Shown here: positions 1 through 21,830 of the stretch, piece by piece
Layout of the letters: each line of letters starts with the position of its first letter
How positions within the stretch are numbered: position 1 is the first letter of the stretch
Made by a program: the position numbers and the translations under genes
Source: Phalacrocorax aristotelis
Taxonomy: Eukaryota > Chordata > Aves > Suliformes > Phalacrocoracidae
DNA: 64,000 bases
Assembly: GCF_949628215.1 (NCBI RefSeq)
Contig: NC_134281.1
Location: 13,526,501-13,590,500, forward strand
Direction: 5' to 3'
Notes under the pieces: generated by a model
Told to the model about the DNA's origin: nothing
What the model saw: only the letters and a program-made list of their open reading frames with translations
Databases searched by the model: none

Positions 1-9215
<9,215 letters not shown>

Positions 9216-9830
9216 GGCTGGCAGTTGAGTTTACCATGTCCTCCTGTGAGATGAGACCTCCATCTTGTAGCCCTCCCAGGAATGCTACAGAAATAATGAT
9301 CCAGAGGGACTAAGCTGCACATTCTCTTGCTTGCTTTCTGCCTTATGGATTAAGGGAGTGCTGATCTGCTGAAGACCTTGTAAATAGAACAGAATTAAGC
9401 AGTTAAATGCCCAGCCAAGACTGTTTAGCAACCTCATTCACTGTTTTGCCTTTTAGCTAAGCTCAATAGGGAGGGAATTGCTGGCCACATAGATGGCAGG
9501 TTTGCTGGTGGTTTGTCACTAGTTGTTATGGGCTCATCTACAGGAGAGACCAAGTGGGAGCATTCGAAAGGCATTTGTCTGCCTTATCCGTGCCCCTTGG
9601 ATTGCAAGCACCCTCAGGGTTTCTCTTTTCCCATCTCTGGCGACCGTGCAGCCTGCTGGGTGATAACTGAGACTCTCTTAACTCTCCACGAACCAGCTCC
9701 AGGCCTTGGTGCCTGACACTTGACATTTCCCCAGGTGCTCACATGGGTTGACCCTTTGCTTGGTTTCTGCAAGGCTGGAGGCGGGGCAGAGGAAGGGGGG
9801 AACTGAAATAAAACATAACTATTTCTAATA
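9216..9830 (+). other. MCM2: MCM2 3' untranslated region
   Basis: Sequence from the stop codon to just past the first canonical polyadenylation signal. The end is inferred from AATAAA at 9807; the cleavage site cannot be read exactly. No ORF here is worth annotating. Confidence 0.7.
9807..9812 (+). terminator. Polyadenylation signal AATAAA for MCM2
   Basis: Canonical hexamer about 590 bases after the stop, followed within 25-45 bases by a GT-rich stretch (TAGTGGTGATCTGTATGGG), the usual layout of a cleavage site. Confidence 0.75.
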
Positions 9831-12800
9831 TTAGTGGTGATCTGTATGGGTAGTGAAAGCTCCTTCAGTACATGCTGAGGCAGTGTCCAGAAGCCTTAGG
9901 GAAGGGGCTTCCCCTGCCTTACTGGGTGTTATCTCTGTGCAGCTGTCAGCAGATGTGAATTTATGGCTGGATCGCAGTGCTGACACCTAAACTGAACACC
10001 ATCTCTCACCTCCAGTTGTTGAGGGTGAAGCATCCATGGTGCTGTTTTTGGGAGTAGCAGTGAAGAAGCCCTGAGCTGGAGGTGTGCAGGGAGGGCAGGA
10101 TGGGCTCGGTGTTCACATGCGATTTCCTTACTCTGTGTGTTTTAAATACATTTGGTTTTTAATACTTTTCTGTTTCTTCCTCTTTTGGTATCTCCTGCAG
10201 CCACAGGGGGAAGGAAGAGCATAAGTGAGCAACCTGGATGCTGGACCAGCTGCTCAGCAGTTTGTGGGGTTGGGTTTGGGTGCAAACACATCCCATGTTT
10301 GGCCTTCAAGTTAGTGGGAACTGCCAGTGCTGGTCTCCCAGCTATTGCATGTCCTCACTGTGGATAGGTACCAGGACACAGTTGTCCACAGGACAGTGTC
10401 CTGAACACTGCAGTTCCCACCCAGGGCCTGACTGCAGTGGCTCCTTCCTTGTCTTGCCTGCTTATTGGAGCACTGATCCCTCTGTGGGACTCTATCATAC
10501 ATAAGTTAGTATCACCTTGAGACTGTCTTGTCACCATACATATCTCCCACCTCCCTTCCTCTCCCATTCTTGGGTTAGACAGCTTTGATCTCATGTCTTG
10601 GCTGCCACTTGGATTCCAGTCTGGGAGAAGCAGTAAACCCTCTCTTTCCAAGATGCAGCTGAGGTCTGTAGTGAATGTGCTTTGCCTAGCTGGACTACGG
10701 TACTGTAAGGCATCTCCAACCTCCTACTGCCTGTGCTCAAGAGAATTTGTGAGCCGGCTGCTGCAACTCTGCTGGCCAAGCAGACATGTCCCTGGTTGTC
10801 AACACTGTGGAGTTTGTCATGGTGATGTGTGTGTGTCCTCTCAGCCTGGTTGTTACTCAGGAGCTAGCAGTGCTTGAATCCTGCTGGGGGCTTAGCACAT
10901 GACTTGCAGCCTGAAACTGGCTCTGCATGTTGCCTTTTCTGTCTGCCAGCTCCCTTCTGTGTATTTAACTGTTTTGGCTGGGTTTTTTTCCCTTCCGTCT
11001 GGGTCTCTTGTCTACCAGGGCTTTCTGCAGGCAGCCCACAGAGACACCTCCCTGGCATGCCTTGCCTGCCAGAGCTAGCCTTTTGCCCCCTGAATGTGTG
11101 CCTGGGTCAGGTGTCTGCTGGAGAGGGCAGAGCCGCTGTGTGACTAGAACCACCACCTGGTAAGGCCCAGTGTGGTTCCTCTGGGCTGGGCACAGAGGTG
11201 TTAGCACTCCCCCTCCTCCTGCCAGAGGCCACAGGCAGAGGCCATCCCTGGGGAGAGCAATTGCCAACACTTGCAAGCTGTGCCCAGCTCTGATGGAACC
11301 CACATACCTTGCTGGGGAAAGTCCTGGCGCTGAGACAGCAATGCCAGCAGTAATGGCGGATGCAACAAGCTTGTCAAGCAAACTGAACTTCTGTGTTGTG
11401 GGGATGAACATTGGGTGTGGGAGGAGAAAGAGGCTTTGTGTTGCACTGGACAAATACAAAATTCTTGCTAAACACTTGCAACCTTGTGAAGCCTCTGCTA
11501 TGCCTGTAGTGACCCACGCAGAGTTAAACACATGGCCAAGCATGTCACCACAAACCACGAGAGAATACACAGAAATGGAGTGGGACTCCTGATTTTCCCA
11601 GCTCTTCACCCTGCTGCTGGACAGGGCTGTTGACAGTCACCCTTCAGTTTTGTCCTGTAACCACCTACTTCCTGTGCTCTGGTCCCACCTCGCTTGGCAC
11701 ATGGTATGAGCAGTGGCAACAGAGAGATGCCATTGTTGCAGTCACTTGTTTGTCACTTTGCTTGCTCTGCCTCCTGAATCCTCACTACGGAATCAGTTAT
11801 GCCCTCCCACCTTGTTGCGTTGCCAGCATCCAGCAGAGCAATGAATTCTTGCAACTGCGTCCTTGCTAATGTTGGCATCAGCCGCTCAGTGGAGTGTTAA
11901 TGCCATGAAGGCATGTTCCCCCTCTCACGGCCACTGAGCTTTTCTGGCTCCCTGGAGCAAGCTTTGGCTGTTGACAGCATCAGGTGTCTGGTCTGGACAG
12001 GGGTGCAGACAGGGGTGAAAACAGATGCTGCTTCGAACAGTGACTGCCTTGCCAGGAGGCATGTTCCAGCTAAATGTAGCAAGGATTTTACTGCATGGCT
12101 CTGGAGATCAGCAAGCCAAGCTGCGCTTTCACGAAACGATGAGTTGCTCCCCTGACAACCTTGAGTTTAGCCAAGCTTGAGCACTCGGCTTCTCGCTGCT
12201 GTGATTTGAACATTGCCCAGCGCCTCTGACAACCTGGGGCAAAAGCAAGGCTCTTGGGGAGCTGAGGTTTGTCTACAACAGGCTGTGCCTGGGCTCAGGC
12301 AGAAGATGATGGGGGTGCTCTTTGCAAAGCAGACAGGGCTGTGTGAAGCCAAGCAGTGTCCCTCCTGGTGGTCCTGCCCCGCTTGGGATTGTGGTTGTTG
12401 GCAAATGCTGAGTGAGAGTGGCTTGGAAGAGCATCTTGATGTGAAATGGCCATGATGGGCCAGATCCTGATCCAGTTTAATTTGAACATGCTGTGCGCAC
12501 ACTCCTGAGAGAATAGTATGGCTCGCTGCATCTCATAAAAAGCTGTTTGACCTTAGCCCAGCACAGAGCATATGTATATACACACTCACACAAACAATGC
12601 ATACATGCCTGTTTGGGGTACGTGAGCAGGTGCCTACAGATAACAAGCTAATATGTGAGGGTATGTGATATGGAAAAATGGGGAGACAAGACCCCTTCCC
12701 TTCCTGCAAGCTCTTTCCTACCTACTGACGGGGTTTAGAGTCTTAACAGCTTCTGTCTTTATTGTGATCATAAACCAACACACTACATCTGCAAGTCCTG

Positions 12801-15800
12801 GGTCCTATCCAATGTGCCAGCAGCTGTTTCTGAGCCTGCTTGTTAAATGGCAGATGCCCCTTGAGTAGGGGAAGTTCTACCTCCAGTAGTACATTATTTT
12901 TTCCTCAAATTAATGCCAAAGCCGCTTGGAAAAATTAGCATTTCTAGCATTTCTGGACTGGCAGCCTTTCACTTCCTCCCATGCCAGACCTTGGCTGGAA
13001 CCTGCTCTGTCCATCTCCTGAGTGTTTACTAAAGAGCTGTCTGGAAACTGGTTGACATAACTTTCCCAGTGTAATGGTGCTCAAGATGTAGCAGTTGTGT
13101 TGGATAGTGTCATCTTCCTGTCCTAGAGGAGGCCAAGCAGCTGCAGTTCAACCAGGAGGGCCATTTCAGGTGCTTATGGCTCTGCCCTTGTTGACCTCAA
13201 CTGACCTGAGTACCCGAATTCCAGCATGTGATCTCTGAGCTGTGAAGACAGTATGGGAATATGTCTACAGAAGATGTGTATCTACAGATACAGGCGAGTA
13301 ACTGCAGACAGCTACCCCTCATGCTGTGCTGCAGGGAGGATGCACTCTGAACTTCCTAGTATTTTTCCATCTCCTAAAATACTTTTCTACTTAGCAAGGC
13401 AGAGCCAAAATTGGATCAGGCTTCTGCCGTATTTTGCATCTATTATGCAGTTCTTGCCGCCATGACTGATTTAATGTCTCCATTATCAGGGAGCACTGGT
13501 CTGCCAACAACTCCAGCCATCCAGCATGCTCCTTCGCCACAACTAAAAGTCCGTGAGGAGTCTGAAGGGTCTGCTGAGCTCTGCATCTTCAGAGCAAAAG
13601 CTCCTTGGAAGGGGGTTGTGCTCCTTTATGCTTATCTTGCAAGTCACTTTCCTCTAAAGGTGAGATGAACCTGTGGGGGGAACCTAGGGGAGGTGCCGAG
13701 TTTCTTCTCTGGGTTATCTAGTGCTCAGGGAGATGTGTCCTGTGTAAAAGACAGTGAGGATCTTCAGTCCCATCAAACCACATGGAAACACATACGTATG
13801 AGTGCCAGTAGTCCCCATAAGCCAGTGACAGCTCTCCTCAGAGTCAACAGACACCAGCCTTCTTCAGAAACAGGCTGTTCCCCCTGCTCTGGAGAAACCC
13901 ACGTCCCAGTTTAGCCAGCTGTTAAGAAACCAGGAGGTTCTCTGAAGAAAGTATTGGGCTTTTCAGTTTAGTGAAAAAAAGTATAACCCATATATCACCT
14001 CTGGGTTCTTCTCAGTGAAGATAAGATACTTTTTTCAGTGTGCAGTAAAAACTCCCCTCTGGACAGTTTCTCAAGTCACTCTGCAAGCAGGGAGATGTAT
14101 GTTGTCAGGGCCATGAGGGTACTCCCATGGCCCAGGAGCTCTATTTAAGCTCAGCCTGGGGCCCTCAGTACCTGCCTGAGCTATGAGATGGGAACACTGG
14201 TTTCTGGCTTACTGTGCCTGATTAGAGTCCCTGTTGCTTTGGGCTGCAACCCATAAACTGTCTTTCTGACCTGACCTTAGTTCTCTTCTGCTATGGAGCT
14301 GCCACTGGATGGTGTCATATGATGGTTGCCATCAGCAGACCTTGACCTATGGACTGACTTCCTGGTTTGGTGTTGGACTGGCTTCATCACTATAAACTCC
14401 TCTGAGGAGCTGGACTTCTGGCTGCCATCCCTGAGCTACTCTCTATATCTGCCTTGGGTAGTGGGGGGTACCTGTCCTACTGGCTGTTGTGCTCTGATGT
14501 GCGCCCCTCAAACCCTGCATAACAAGGGCTTGGAAGTCACTTATCTGGGCTCAGGTCATACCTTTAAAACAGGCAGAAATGAGACAAAATCTCCTGTACC
14601 TTGTCACCAACCTCCTGGTTCTCCTGAGCTTTAGCCTTCTTATCCTTCCATCCCAGTAAACAGCTTCAAAAGGTGAGGTTTGACTGCGCTCATGACATCT
14701 ACTTTTCTGTATTTCTGCAGATTTTCCATCCCATCCAGAAGGGTATTTTCCCTCTGCTTAGGATCTGGGTTGATGAGCTCAACACAGAGATAAAGAGGTT
14801 CTCTAAGCTGCGCTGTACAGAAGCCCAGCTTAAATAATGTGAATAATCTCCAAGAGATGTAGTCCTTTCTCCTTCCTCGCTGGGAGCTCGTAGTCACCCC
14901 TCGCACAAGTGGAAGGCTGTGACCATCTTTCTGCATGCTAGCTCCAACAGAGCAATGTGACTAGGTTGCTATTCTGCTCAAGCAAGGAGCCCTTGGGTTA
15001 TGAGGAAACCTGCGTGGGCTTTCAGCTGGAGAGCTGTCTGTTTCCTTGCCCCAGGTGGCTCTGTTAAAGGTTATTCTGGCCCCTTAATCCAATTCAATAT
15101 AGCTTTGTTTTCCTCTGCCCTCTAGGAGTCTGCTGAGGTGTGCTGTTAGAGCCTCCTGCAGGAGAATGGCATGGCTATTAATGTGGCTTTAGTGAGGAGA
15201 GAAATGTGAAGCTTCAGGGATGGGAGGCAGCAGGGGCAGGTGAAAACTGGAAAAGTAAAGAACAACTTGTGCTTGCTTTTCCACTGCACCTCACAGCAGG
15301 GGATGGGAAGCAAGCAGGGCTTGTAACAGCACTGTGTCCCAGGTGGGCAGCGTGCCCTCCCCTAAGGCGAGCAGGTTGATGCAGAGAGATGAAGAAAGGC
15401 TTGAAGTGATACAGAAAATCTTGCTCCTGCTCCTGAGCTCTAAATAGAGCAGATTCTATTTCCTTCTAATTACAGCATATCCTGGAAGGCATTAATTGCT
15501 CCAGGTCACTCCCCTTGAAGTGTTTATTATATGTCTTCCCCAGCAGGATTTTGGATGAGAGCAGAAGATGTGTATTTTGCCCAGAGAATGGCTGCGTGCC
15601 TGGGCTACCAAGAATAGAGTGGGTACCCACCCCTGCTTGGTACAGTCGAGATGCTTCACAGTGTCCCAGCATTAAAAAGGCTAAGTCAGCAAATAAGCTT
15701 ATATAAAGCTTGTTGGAGGCTCTGAAGTAAATTCATGTATACTGGTACAAGGGGGAGGTTAAATCTTTCCTTATGCTTAGGGAAGGAGGGGCTAGGCAGG

Positions 15801-18800
15801 AGAATTTTTAAGCTCTCCTCTTGCAGGGGGATGAGATGCCAAAAGGCTGCACAGCTTCACAGAAGGGGTTAAATTGCGTGGTGTGCCACAAGGCTGCTGT
15901 GCCACCCAGCCTCTGTCCCAAAGAGCCAGCAATGGAGGTCACAGGAGAGAGTCTGAGGTTTTTTGCCTTCCAATGTAATAATGGGCACAGATCACCTTCT
16001 GTTGTCTGGACAATTGCCAGTGTGCGAAGAAAAGAGGGTTAAACCTTTTTCCTGGTACTAGTGACATCTTGCATTTTCTAACTCTGGGAGAACTTAATAT
16101 CTGACTGCTTGTTTGTTTTGCTTGTTGTTTACTTTTTTGCTCTGCTGAGCAAGGGAAATAGATCACTTTCACCTTTGTAGGATTCGGTTCTGCTGTATTT
16201 AAGAAAATAAAACATCTCACCAGCATATTTAAAGTTAATGTGTTGTGTTTTTTTTAACTGGAGTTTCAAAATAAGTTACATTTCTTTTGAGATTAGACTT
16301 TGTGGTTGATTTCTTTTTAATTAACAAATCCTAGGCACCAAATTCTTTCCCTTAGCTATCACCTCATTCCTCTACATCGTAGTATTTGTTTGCAAGTATC
16401 TTGGAACAAAATGTGACCTTAAATTGAAATGGGAAAGCTGGCTGAATTTCCTGAAGGCAGAAGCTGTTACGGTAACTTACAGGGGGAGACGGCAGAAGGA
16501 TTTTCAGTTTTGCCAGCCTAAAATACATGCTTGCTTTCTGATTCTTCCTAACACACGTAACTGTGAAATTGAACAATTTTGGGGAAGAACAGAAAAGCCC
16601 AGATAATGGTAATACTGAGAAAAAATTCTGAACAGCTTTGAAGCAGCTATAAAAAAAGCATTTAGTGCAATTGTAAAGTGCCTTTTACCAGAGCTCTGAA
16701 CGTTGTTGGAGAATATATGCCAGGTAGGGAGGCTGGAGGAGATCAAATGAGAAATGACAAGCCTTTGCCTATAAAGCTGTCAATACCTCAGAAGAGAGCT
16801 GAGCCAGCTGTGCCTATTCCAGGGAGCATAAAATGAAGACACAGGGGCTGTGCTGGGCTTAAGTTCATGCTGTTTTTAAAAAGAACTGGTGTTGCCCATC
16901 TCTGCTGGCTGTTTTCTGCTCCGCTGGCAGCGCTGACCTGGCTGATTGATGTTGCCACTAATTTTATTTAATTTTCTTGCCTAAGACGTATCCTCTCCTT
17001 TCACACTCCCCTTTTGTTGCACAGTCTGAGATTGATGTATAACGTCAAAATAAATCTAGGGAGCGCCATGAGTCTCACAGAAAGTGTGTACACTGCCATG
17101 CCCGTGTGGTGTCCTTCCCTCTGATTCAAGGCCATGTAATACATGAGAGATGTTTTTGTGCTTTCTTTGATGTGATTAGGCTGCTTCAGACACTAGATGC
17201 AGTTTCTAATATTTGGGAGCTGGATGTGGCAGGGTCGGGAGATCTGAAAGGCTTTTAGTTACCCACTTGTAGTAAGCCACCTGCATGTTAAGACAGCCAA
17301 ATTACTAGCACCAAAGTGAAAAATGACAAGACCATTCATTAAATGCCATGCCTGGACTAGAATCTGAGGGCACTGAGGTGTTTTTATCTCATCTAACGGG
17401 TAAACGACAGCTCAGTAGTTCCTGCAGCATTTCCTGCTTGGCAGGGGCTGCATTGATTCTGGGATAAAAAGGACTTTCAGAGCACTGGAAGGACATGGTC
17501 CAAAAGAAGCCAAAAGCAAGTACTGTGGTTCCAGGCTGTCGGCTTTGCCTTGCTGCACTGGGTAATGGGTACAGCCCATCTTTACCTGCCCTTGTCACAC
17601 TTGGGTTAGGTGCTGCATGGTAGCAGATGATGGAAAGAAGGAGCTGGTAAGATGCAGGCAATTACACAAAAGAGTGATGTGTGCCAGTGTTGGTGTGGTA
17701 GAAGCTGTAAAGGTCAGTATCAATAACACCAACTACCCTCTGGTGGTTGTTTGATTCTCTAGAGGGTTAAGCGGTCTTTGGCACATGACGCCTTTCTTTA
17801 GTTCTTGAAAACTAGCAAGTTCACCATCATTATTTTTTTCAGGAGATTCACTCTTCAACCATAAAAAGGTTCAGGGAAAAAAAGCTCAAAAATATTTTTA
17901 ATGAACGCTTACTTGGGGGATAAAAGCATTTGAATTTAAAATCCTGATCACCTTCAGACCTACATCCTGTTGTCTCAGTGACATTCCATATGGGAGACGC
18001 AGAGCACTGGGCACCTGGTGCAAGCATTGCAAGTGCAAAGACACTTGGTGAGGCCATGACAGTGTGGTTGTCTCCTCACTCAAAGCTTGCAATTTGGATT
18101 TTATAATCTCTTGCCCTACTGAAGAAAATTGTTTTGAAACCAAAGAAAAAGACTTCTAGCTACTGCTGTTGAGGAAATCTTGAAAAGAGCTGGATACCTA
18201 ATAGAAAGGGACCAATATGTTTTTGGGTCCTCCAACTTGGAGTCAGGCCATGTTTGCAGCCTTTTATGCTCAGGGCTTGACCAGGTCTCAGATGCTTGGC
18301 CAGGGCTGGACCCAGACCTGAACGGTTCCTCTGAGGTGGCAGCTGTGGAGGGAAGCGGGAAGGCTATGGCTCATCCAGTCGGCAACAGGGGCCGAAGCAC
18401 AGGGAGCTGGCAGGTGTTCCTTCTCTCCTCAACCACTGTGGTATTACAGGACCTGCTGAGTCTTATTTCTTGGACACCTGTCTGACAAAGGCCTTGCCTG
18501 CATCATTTACTGTAATGCTATGCCCTGAGGCCATTAAAGATGTGTTTAATTTGAAATAGAATATAATTGGAGCATTTGGAGTTCTTGTTGCTCTAGTAAT
18601 GATTTTGGCATGATATTCAGCCTGTTTCTTTGCTGTGCTATCCACCAAAACATAGAACTGCTCTAAGAGCTTCAAATCTAAGAACTGTGGCACTATAATT
18701 ATTTTTTTTTAACAGACACAGAGTTTGCACAGAAGGGTACAAAGAAGGGGGCATCAGCTGAATTAGTATCACCATGACAGTCTCAGATATGGTGGTGACA

Positions 18801-18959
18801 CACCACAGAATGGTTTCCCCAGTGGGTGTTGGAGCATCTGTCCCTCTAGGGCTGAGGCTCCAACACAGACCCAGCTTCAGTTAACGGATGCAGCCCTCCA
18901 AGCTCCAGGCTGCAGCGAGTGCCTGGGGCATCTCTGGCACCAGGAGAAATGGCCCTTTG
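9831..18959. other. Intergenic region MCM2-PODXL2, no supported gene
   Basis: About 9 kb without an exon chain, known protein similarity or RNA gene that I can recognise. The longest open frame is a 214-codon minus-strand ORF at 10965-11609 with no recognisable domain. There is an isolated polyadenylation-like signal at 16206 and a minus-strand CTCF-like core at 17733-17746 (13/14). The base composition is mixed with no CpG island. Confidence 0.75.
16206..16211 (+). terminator. Isolated AATAAA with GT-rich downstream element
   Basis: AATAAA is followed about 30 bases later by TTAATGTGTTGTGTTTTTTT, the arrangement of a real polyadenylation site, yet no gene is recognised here. It could end an unannotated noncoding transcript, be a distal MCM2 site, or be chance. 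Confidence 0.25.
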
Positions 18960-21090
18960 TCCTGAAGAAGGTATGCTCTCTTGGAGGAGCTGTGCCACCA
19001 CATAGAGGAGTTACAGGAAGAATTGAGCAGGCTGCACAGCATCCTGCTGCACAGAAGATCAAAGGGAGATAGACAGAATCTGAGACAATTCTCTGAGACA
19101 AAACAGCTTGAAAAGCCTCCAACCCTACCTAAAGTAGAGAAGCAGGCAGTGTCCAACCCAATACTAAGGTAAGTGCAACCTCTGAGAAGGTGAAGGATGG
19201 AAGCTTCTGACACCAAGAGGAAGGATCCTGTTTCCCCTTAGGACTAACAACTACAAAATAAGTTCACCAGTCTCAGTTGAAGAGGAGCCAGATGTGCTCC
19301 ACCCCAATATATGCTGGAGGGAAAACACAGTAGGACATAAGCAATCCAGGAGGTTCCTGAAGTGTATTGACAGTAACTTCCTCCTCCAAGCAATAAAGGA
19401 GCCATCAAGAAGAGATGCTGTGCTGGACCTCATACTCACCAACGAGGGGCTCACTGGGGACATGAAAGTCAAAGGTAGGCTTCGCTGCAGTGACCATGAG
19501 ATGGTGGAGTTCAGGATCCTGAGGGGAGGAAGGAGGGTGAGTGTCAAAACCAAGCCCACAACCCTGGTCTTCAAGAGAGCAGACTTCAGCCTCTTCAAAG
19601 ATCTTTGGCTCTTCAGAGTCCCCAGGAATGCTGAGAGAGCTGGCAAGTGTCATTGCAACACCACTCTCAATAATCTTTGATCAATCGTGGCACCTGGGAG
19701 AAGTGGTGAAGGACTGAAGGAAAGCAAATGTCACTCCTATCTTCAAGAGTGGCAAGAAGGAGGACCCAGGGAACTAGAGGCCAGTCAGCCTCACCTGGAA
19801 GGAAGGTGTTGGAGCATCTAATTCTGGAAACTATTTCCAATCACACAAACAACAAGATAATAAACAGGAATAGTCAGCATGGCTTCACCAAGGGGAAACC
19901 ATGCTTGACCAACCTGCTAAATTTCTACAATGATATAACTGGCTTGGTAGATGAGGGGAGAGCAGTGGATATTGTCTACCTGAACTCCAGGAAGGCCTTT
20001 GACACTGTGTCCCACAACATCCTCATAGACAAGATGTTGAAGTATGGGCTGGATGAGCAGACACTGGATTGAAAACTGGCTGAATGCCTGGGCCCAGAGC
20101 ATGGTGGCACAAAATCTAGCTGGAGGCTGGCATTTAGCGGTGTACCCCAGGGGCCAATATCGAGTCCAGCCCTGTTAAACGTCTTAATTAATGCTCTAGA
20201 TGATGGGGCAGAGTGTACCCTCAGCTAGTTTGCTGATGACACAAAACTGGGAGGAATGGCTGATAAACCAGAAGGTCAAGCTGCCATCCAGAGGGAACTT
20301 GACAGGCTGGAGAAATGGGCTGACAGGAACTTCATGAAGTTCAACAGACCTCTGAAGTGCTGCTCCTGGAGAGGAAAAATCTCATGCACCAGTATGTGCT
20401 GGGGGCCACCCAGCTAGAAGGCAGCTTGGCAGAAAAGGACCTAGAGGTCATGGTGGACGCCAAATTGAACGTGAGCCAGCCATGTGTGTTTGCCACAAAG
20501 AAGGCTAATGGTACCCTGGGCTGCACTAGGCAAAGTATTGCCAGCAGGTTGAGGAAGGTGATCCTTCCCCTCTACTCAGCACTGGTGAGGCCACACCTGA
20601 AGTGCTGTGTCCAGTGCTGGGCTCCCCAGTGAGAGGGACATAGACATATTGGACAGAGTCCAGTGAAGCCACAAAGATGATTAATGGAGTAGAACATCTC
20701 ACATATGAGAAAAGGCTGGGAGAGCTGGGACTGGTTTTTAGCATGGAGAAGAGAAAGCTCAAGGGGGATCTCATCAATGTATATAAATACTTGAAGGGAG
20801 AGTGCAAAGAAGATGGGGCCAGGCTCTTTGCAGTGGTCACTTGCTGTTTGCAGTGACAGGACCAGAGGCAGTGGCACAAACGGAAACACAGGAAGTTCCT
20901 TCTGAACATCAGGAAACATTTTTTTACTGAGGATGACCGAGCACTGGCGCAGGTTGCCCAGAGAGGTTGTGGAGTCTCCAACCTTGGAGATAGATACTCA
21001 AAAGCAATCTGGTCATGGGCCTGGGCAACTGGCTGCAGGTAGCCTGCTTGAGCAGGGAGGTTGGACCAGATGAACTCCAGAGGTGGGGAA
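18960..21090 (+). mobile_element. CR1 LINE, sense strand, decayed, with endonuclease and reverse transcriptase remnants
   Basis: Chicken-repeat-1 non-LTR retrotransposon. 18966-19172 carries a coiled-coil-like segment (LLEELCHHIEELQEELSRLH) like CR1 ORF1. 19294-19680 matches the end of the ORF2 endonuclease domain (AVLDLILTNEGLTGD, CSDHEMVEFRILRGG). 19728-20240 is reverse transcriptase (SQHGFTKGKPCLTNLL, RKAFDTVSHNILI), and the FADD active-site box at 20229-20240 is preceded directly by a stop at 20226. 20350-20632 is the ORF2 C-terminus ([19 protein letters not shown]). The typical 3' end (GGTTGGACCAGATGA at 21060) closes it. Frameshifts, stops and an internal deletion after about 19620 make it inactive. 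The left boundary is uncertain. Confidence 0.93.
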
Positions 21091-21665
21091 ATGAAGTTGC
21101 TCTGATGGAGAAGTTTTTCCAGGTTATGAAGTGGGGTGGTCGCTGAGGGGTGAGGGAGGCGCGGTGGCTCTGTGGGCCATGGGTAACTGTGGAAAGGTCA
21201 GAAGATGGGTGTTAGGATCTGGTCTGCGGACCGTTCCTGTCAGGGCCCCGCTGACAGGGCCCCGCTGTCTCGGCTGACAGGGAGCTGCCTTCCCGCCGGG
21301 GCTTTGCTCCTGCCGCCGACTCGCCCGGCGGAGGGGGGTGTCGCCGGCGGGGTTCGGCGGCTCCTGCGTTCCCGCCGTGGGGGCTGATCACCCACCACCG
21401 GCGCATGCAGCCGCGCCGCCGGCACTCGTTGTGGGCGCCCGGGGGCGGCGGCGTGCCGGGCTCTGCAGCCAGGAGCGGCCGGGCCGGGCCGGGGGGCGGC
21501 GGCGGCTCCGCGGCCAGAAATTAGGTGCAAACCACCGCCTGCGCCTCGCCTCTGCCCCGGCCGCTCCGTCTGCGCACCCGGCGGGCAGTTAGGACCCCTC
21601 CCGTTCCCCCCGCCCCCGGAGCGGCGGGCAGCGGCGGTCGGGAGGAGGCGGCGCCGGGCGGCGGG

Positions 21666-21749
21666 ATGCAGTGCGGGGCCGGGCGGCGGGCGGGCGCGGC
21701 GGCGAGGGGCAGAGCCCGGCGGGCGGCGGGGCGGCCCTGCTCCCCGTGA
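21666..21749 (+). other. Upstream ORF in putative PODXL2 5' leader (27 codons)
   Basis: ATG at 21666 opens MQCGAGRRAGAAARGRAR and ends with TGA at 21747-21749, 32 bases before the PODXL2 start. It matters only if transcription starts upstream of 21666. Confidence 0.4.
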
Positions 21750-21781
21750 AGAGGCGGCGCGGCAGGGCAGCGGCCGCCGCC

Positions 21782-21830
21782 ATGCAGCCGTTGCACCGGG
21801 CCCCGGCGTTGCTGCTGCTTCTGTCCGCCG
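21782..21830 (+). CDS. PODXL2: PODXL2 exon 1, signal peptide
   Basis: Encodes MQPLHRAPALLLLLSA, a short but plausible signal peptide (n-region with His/Arg, Leu-rich core, Ala end). The donor is GCCG|GTGAGT in phase 1. It is shorter than the human signal sequence as I remember it. First in-frame ATG after the stop at 21590-21592. Confidence 0.9.
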
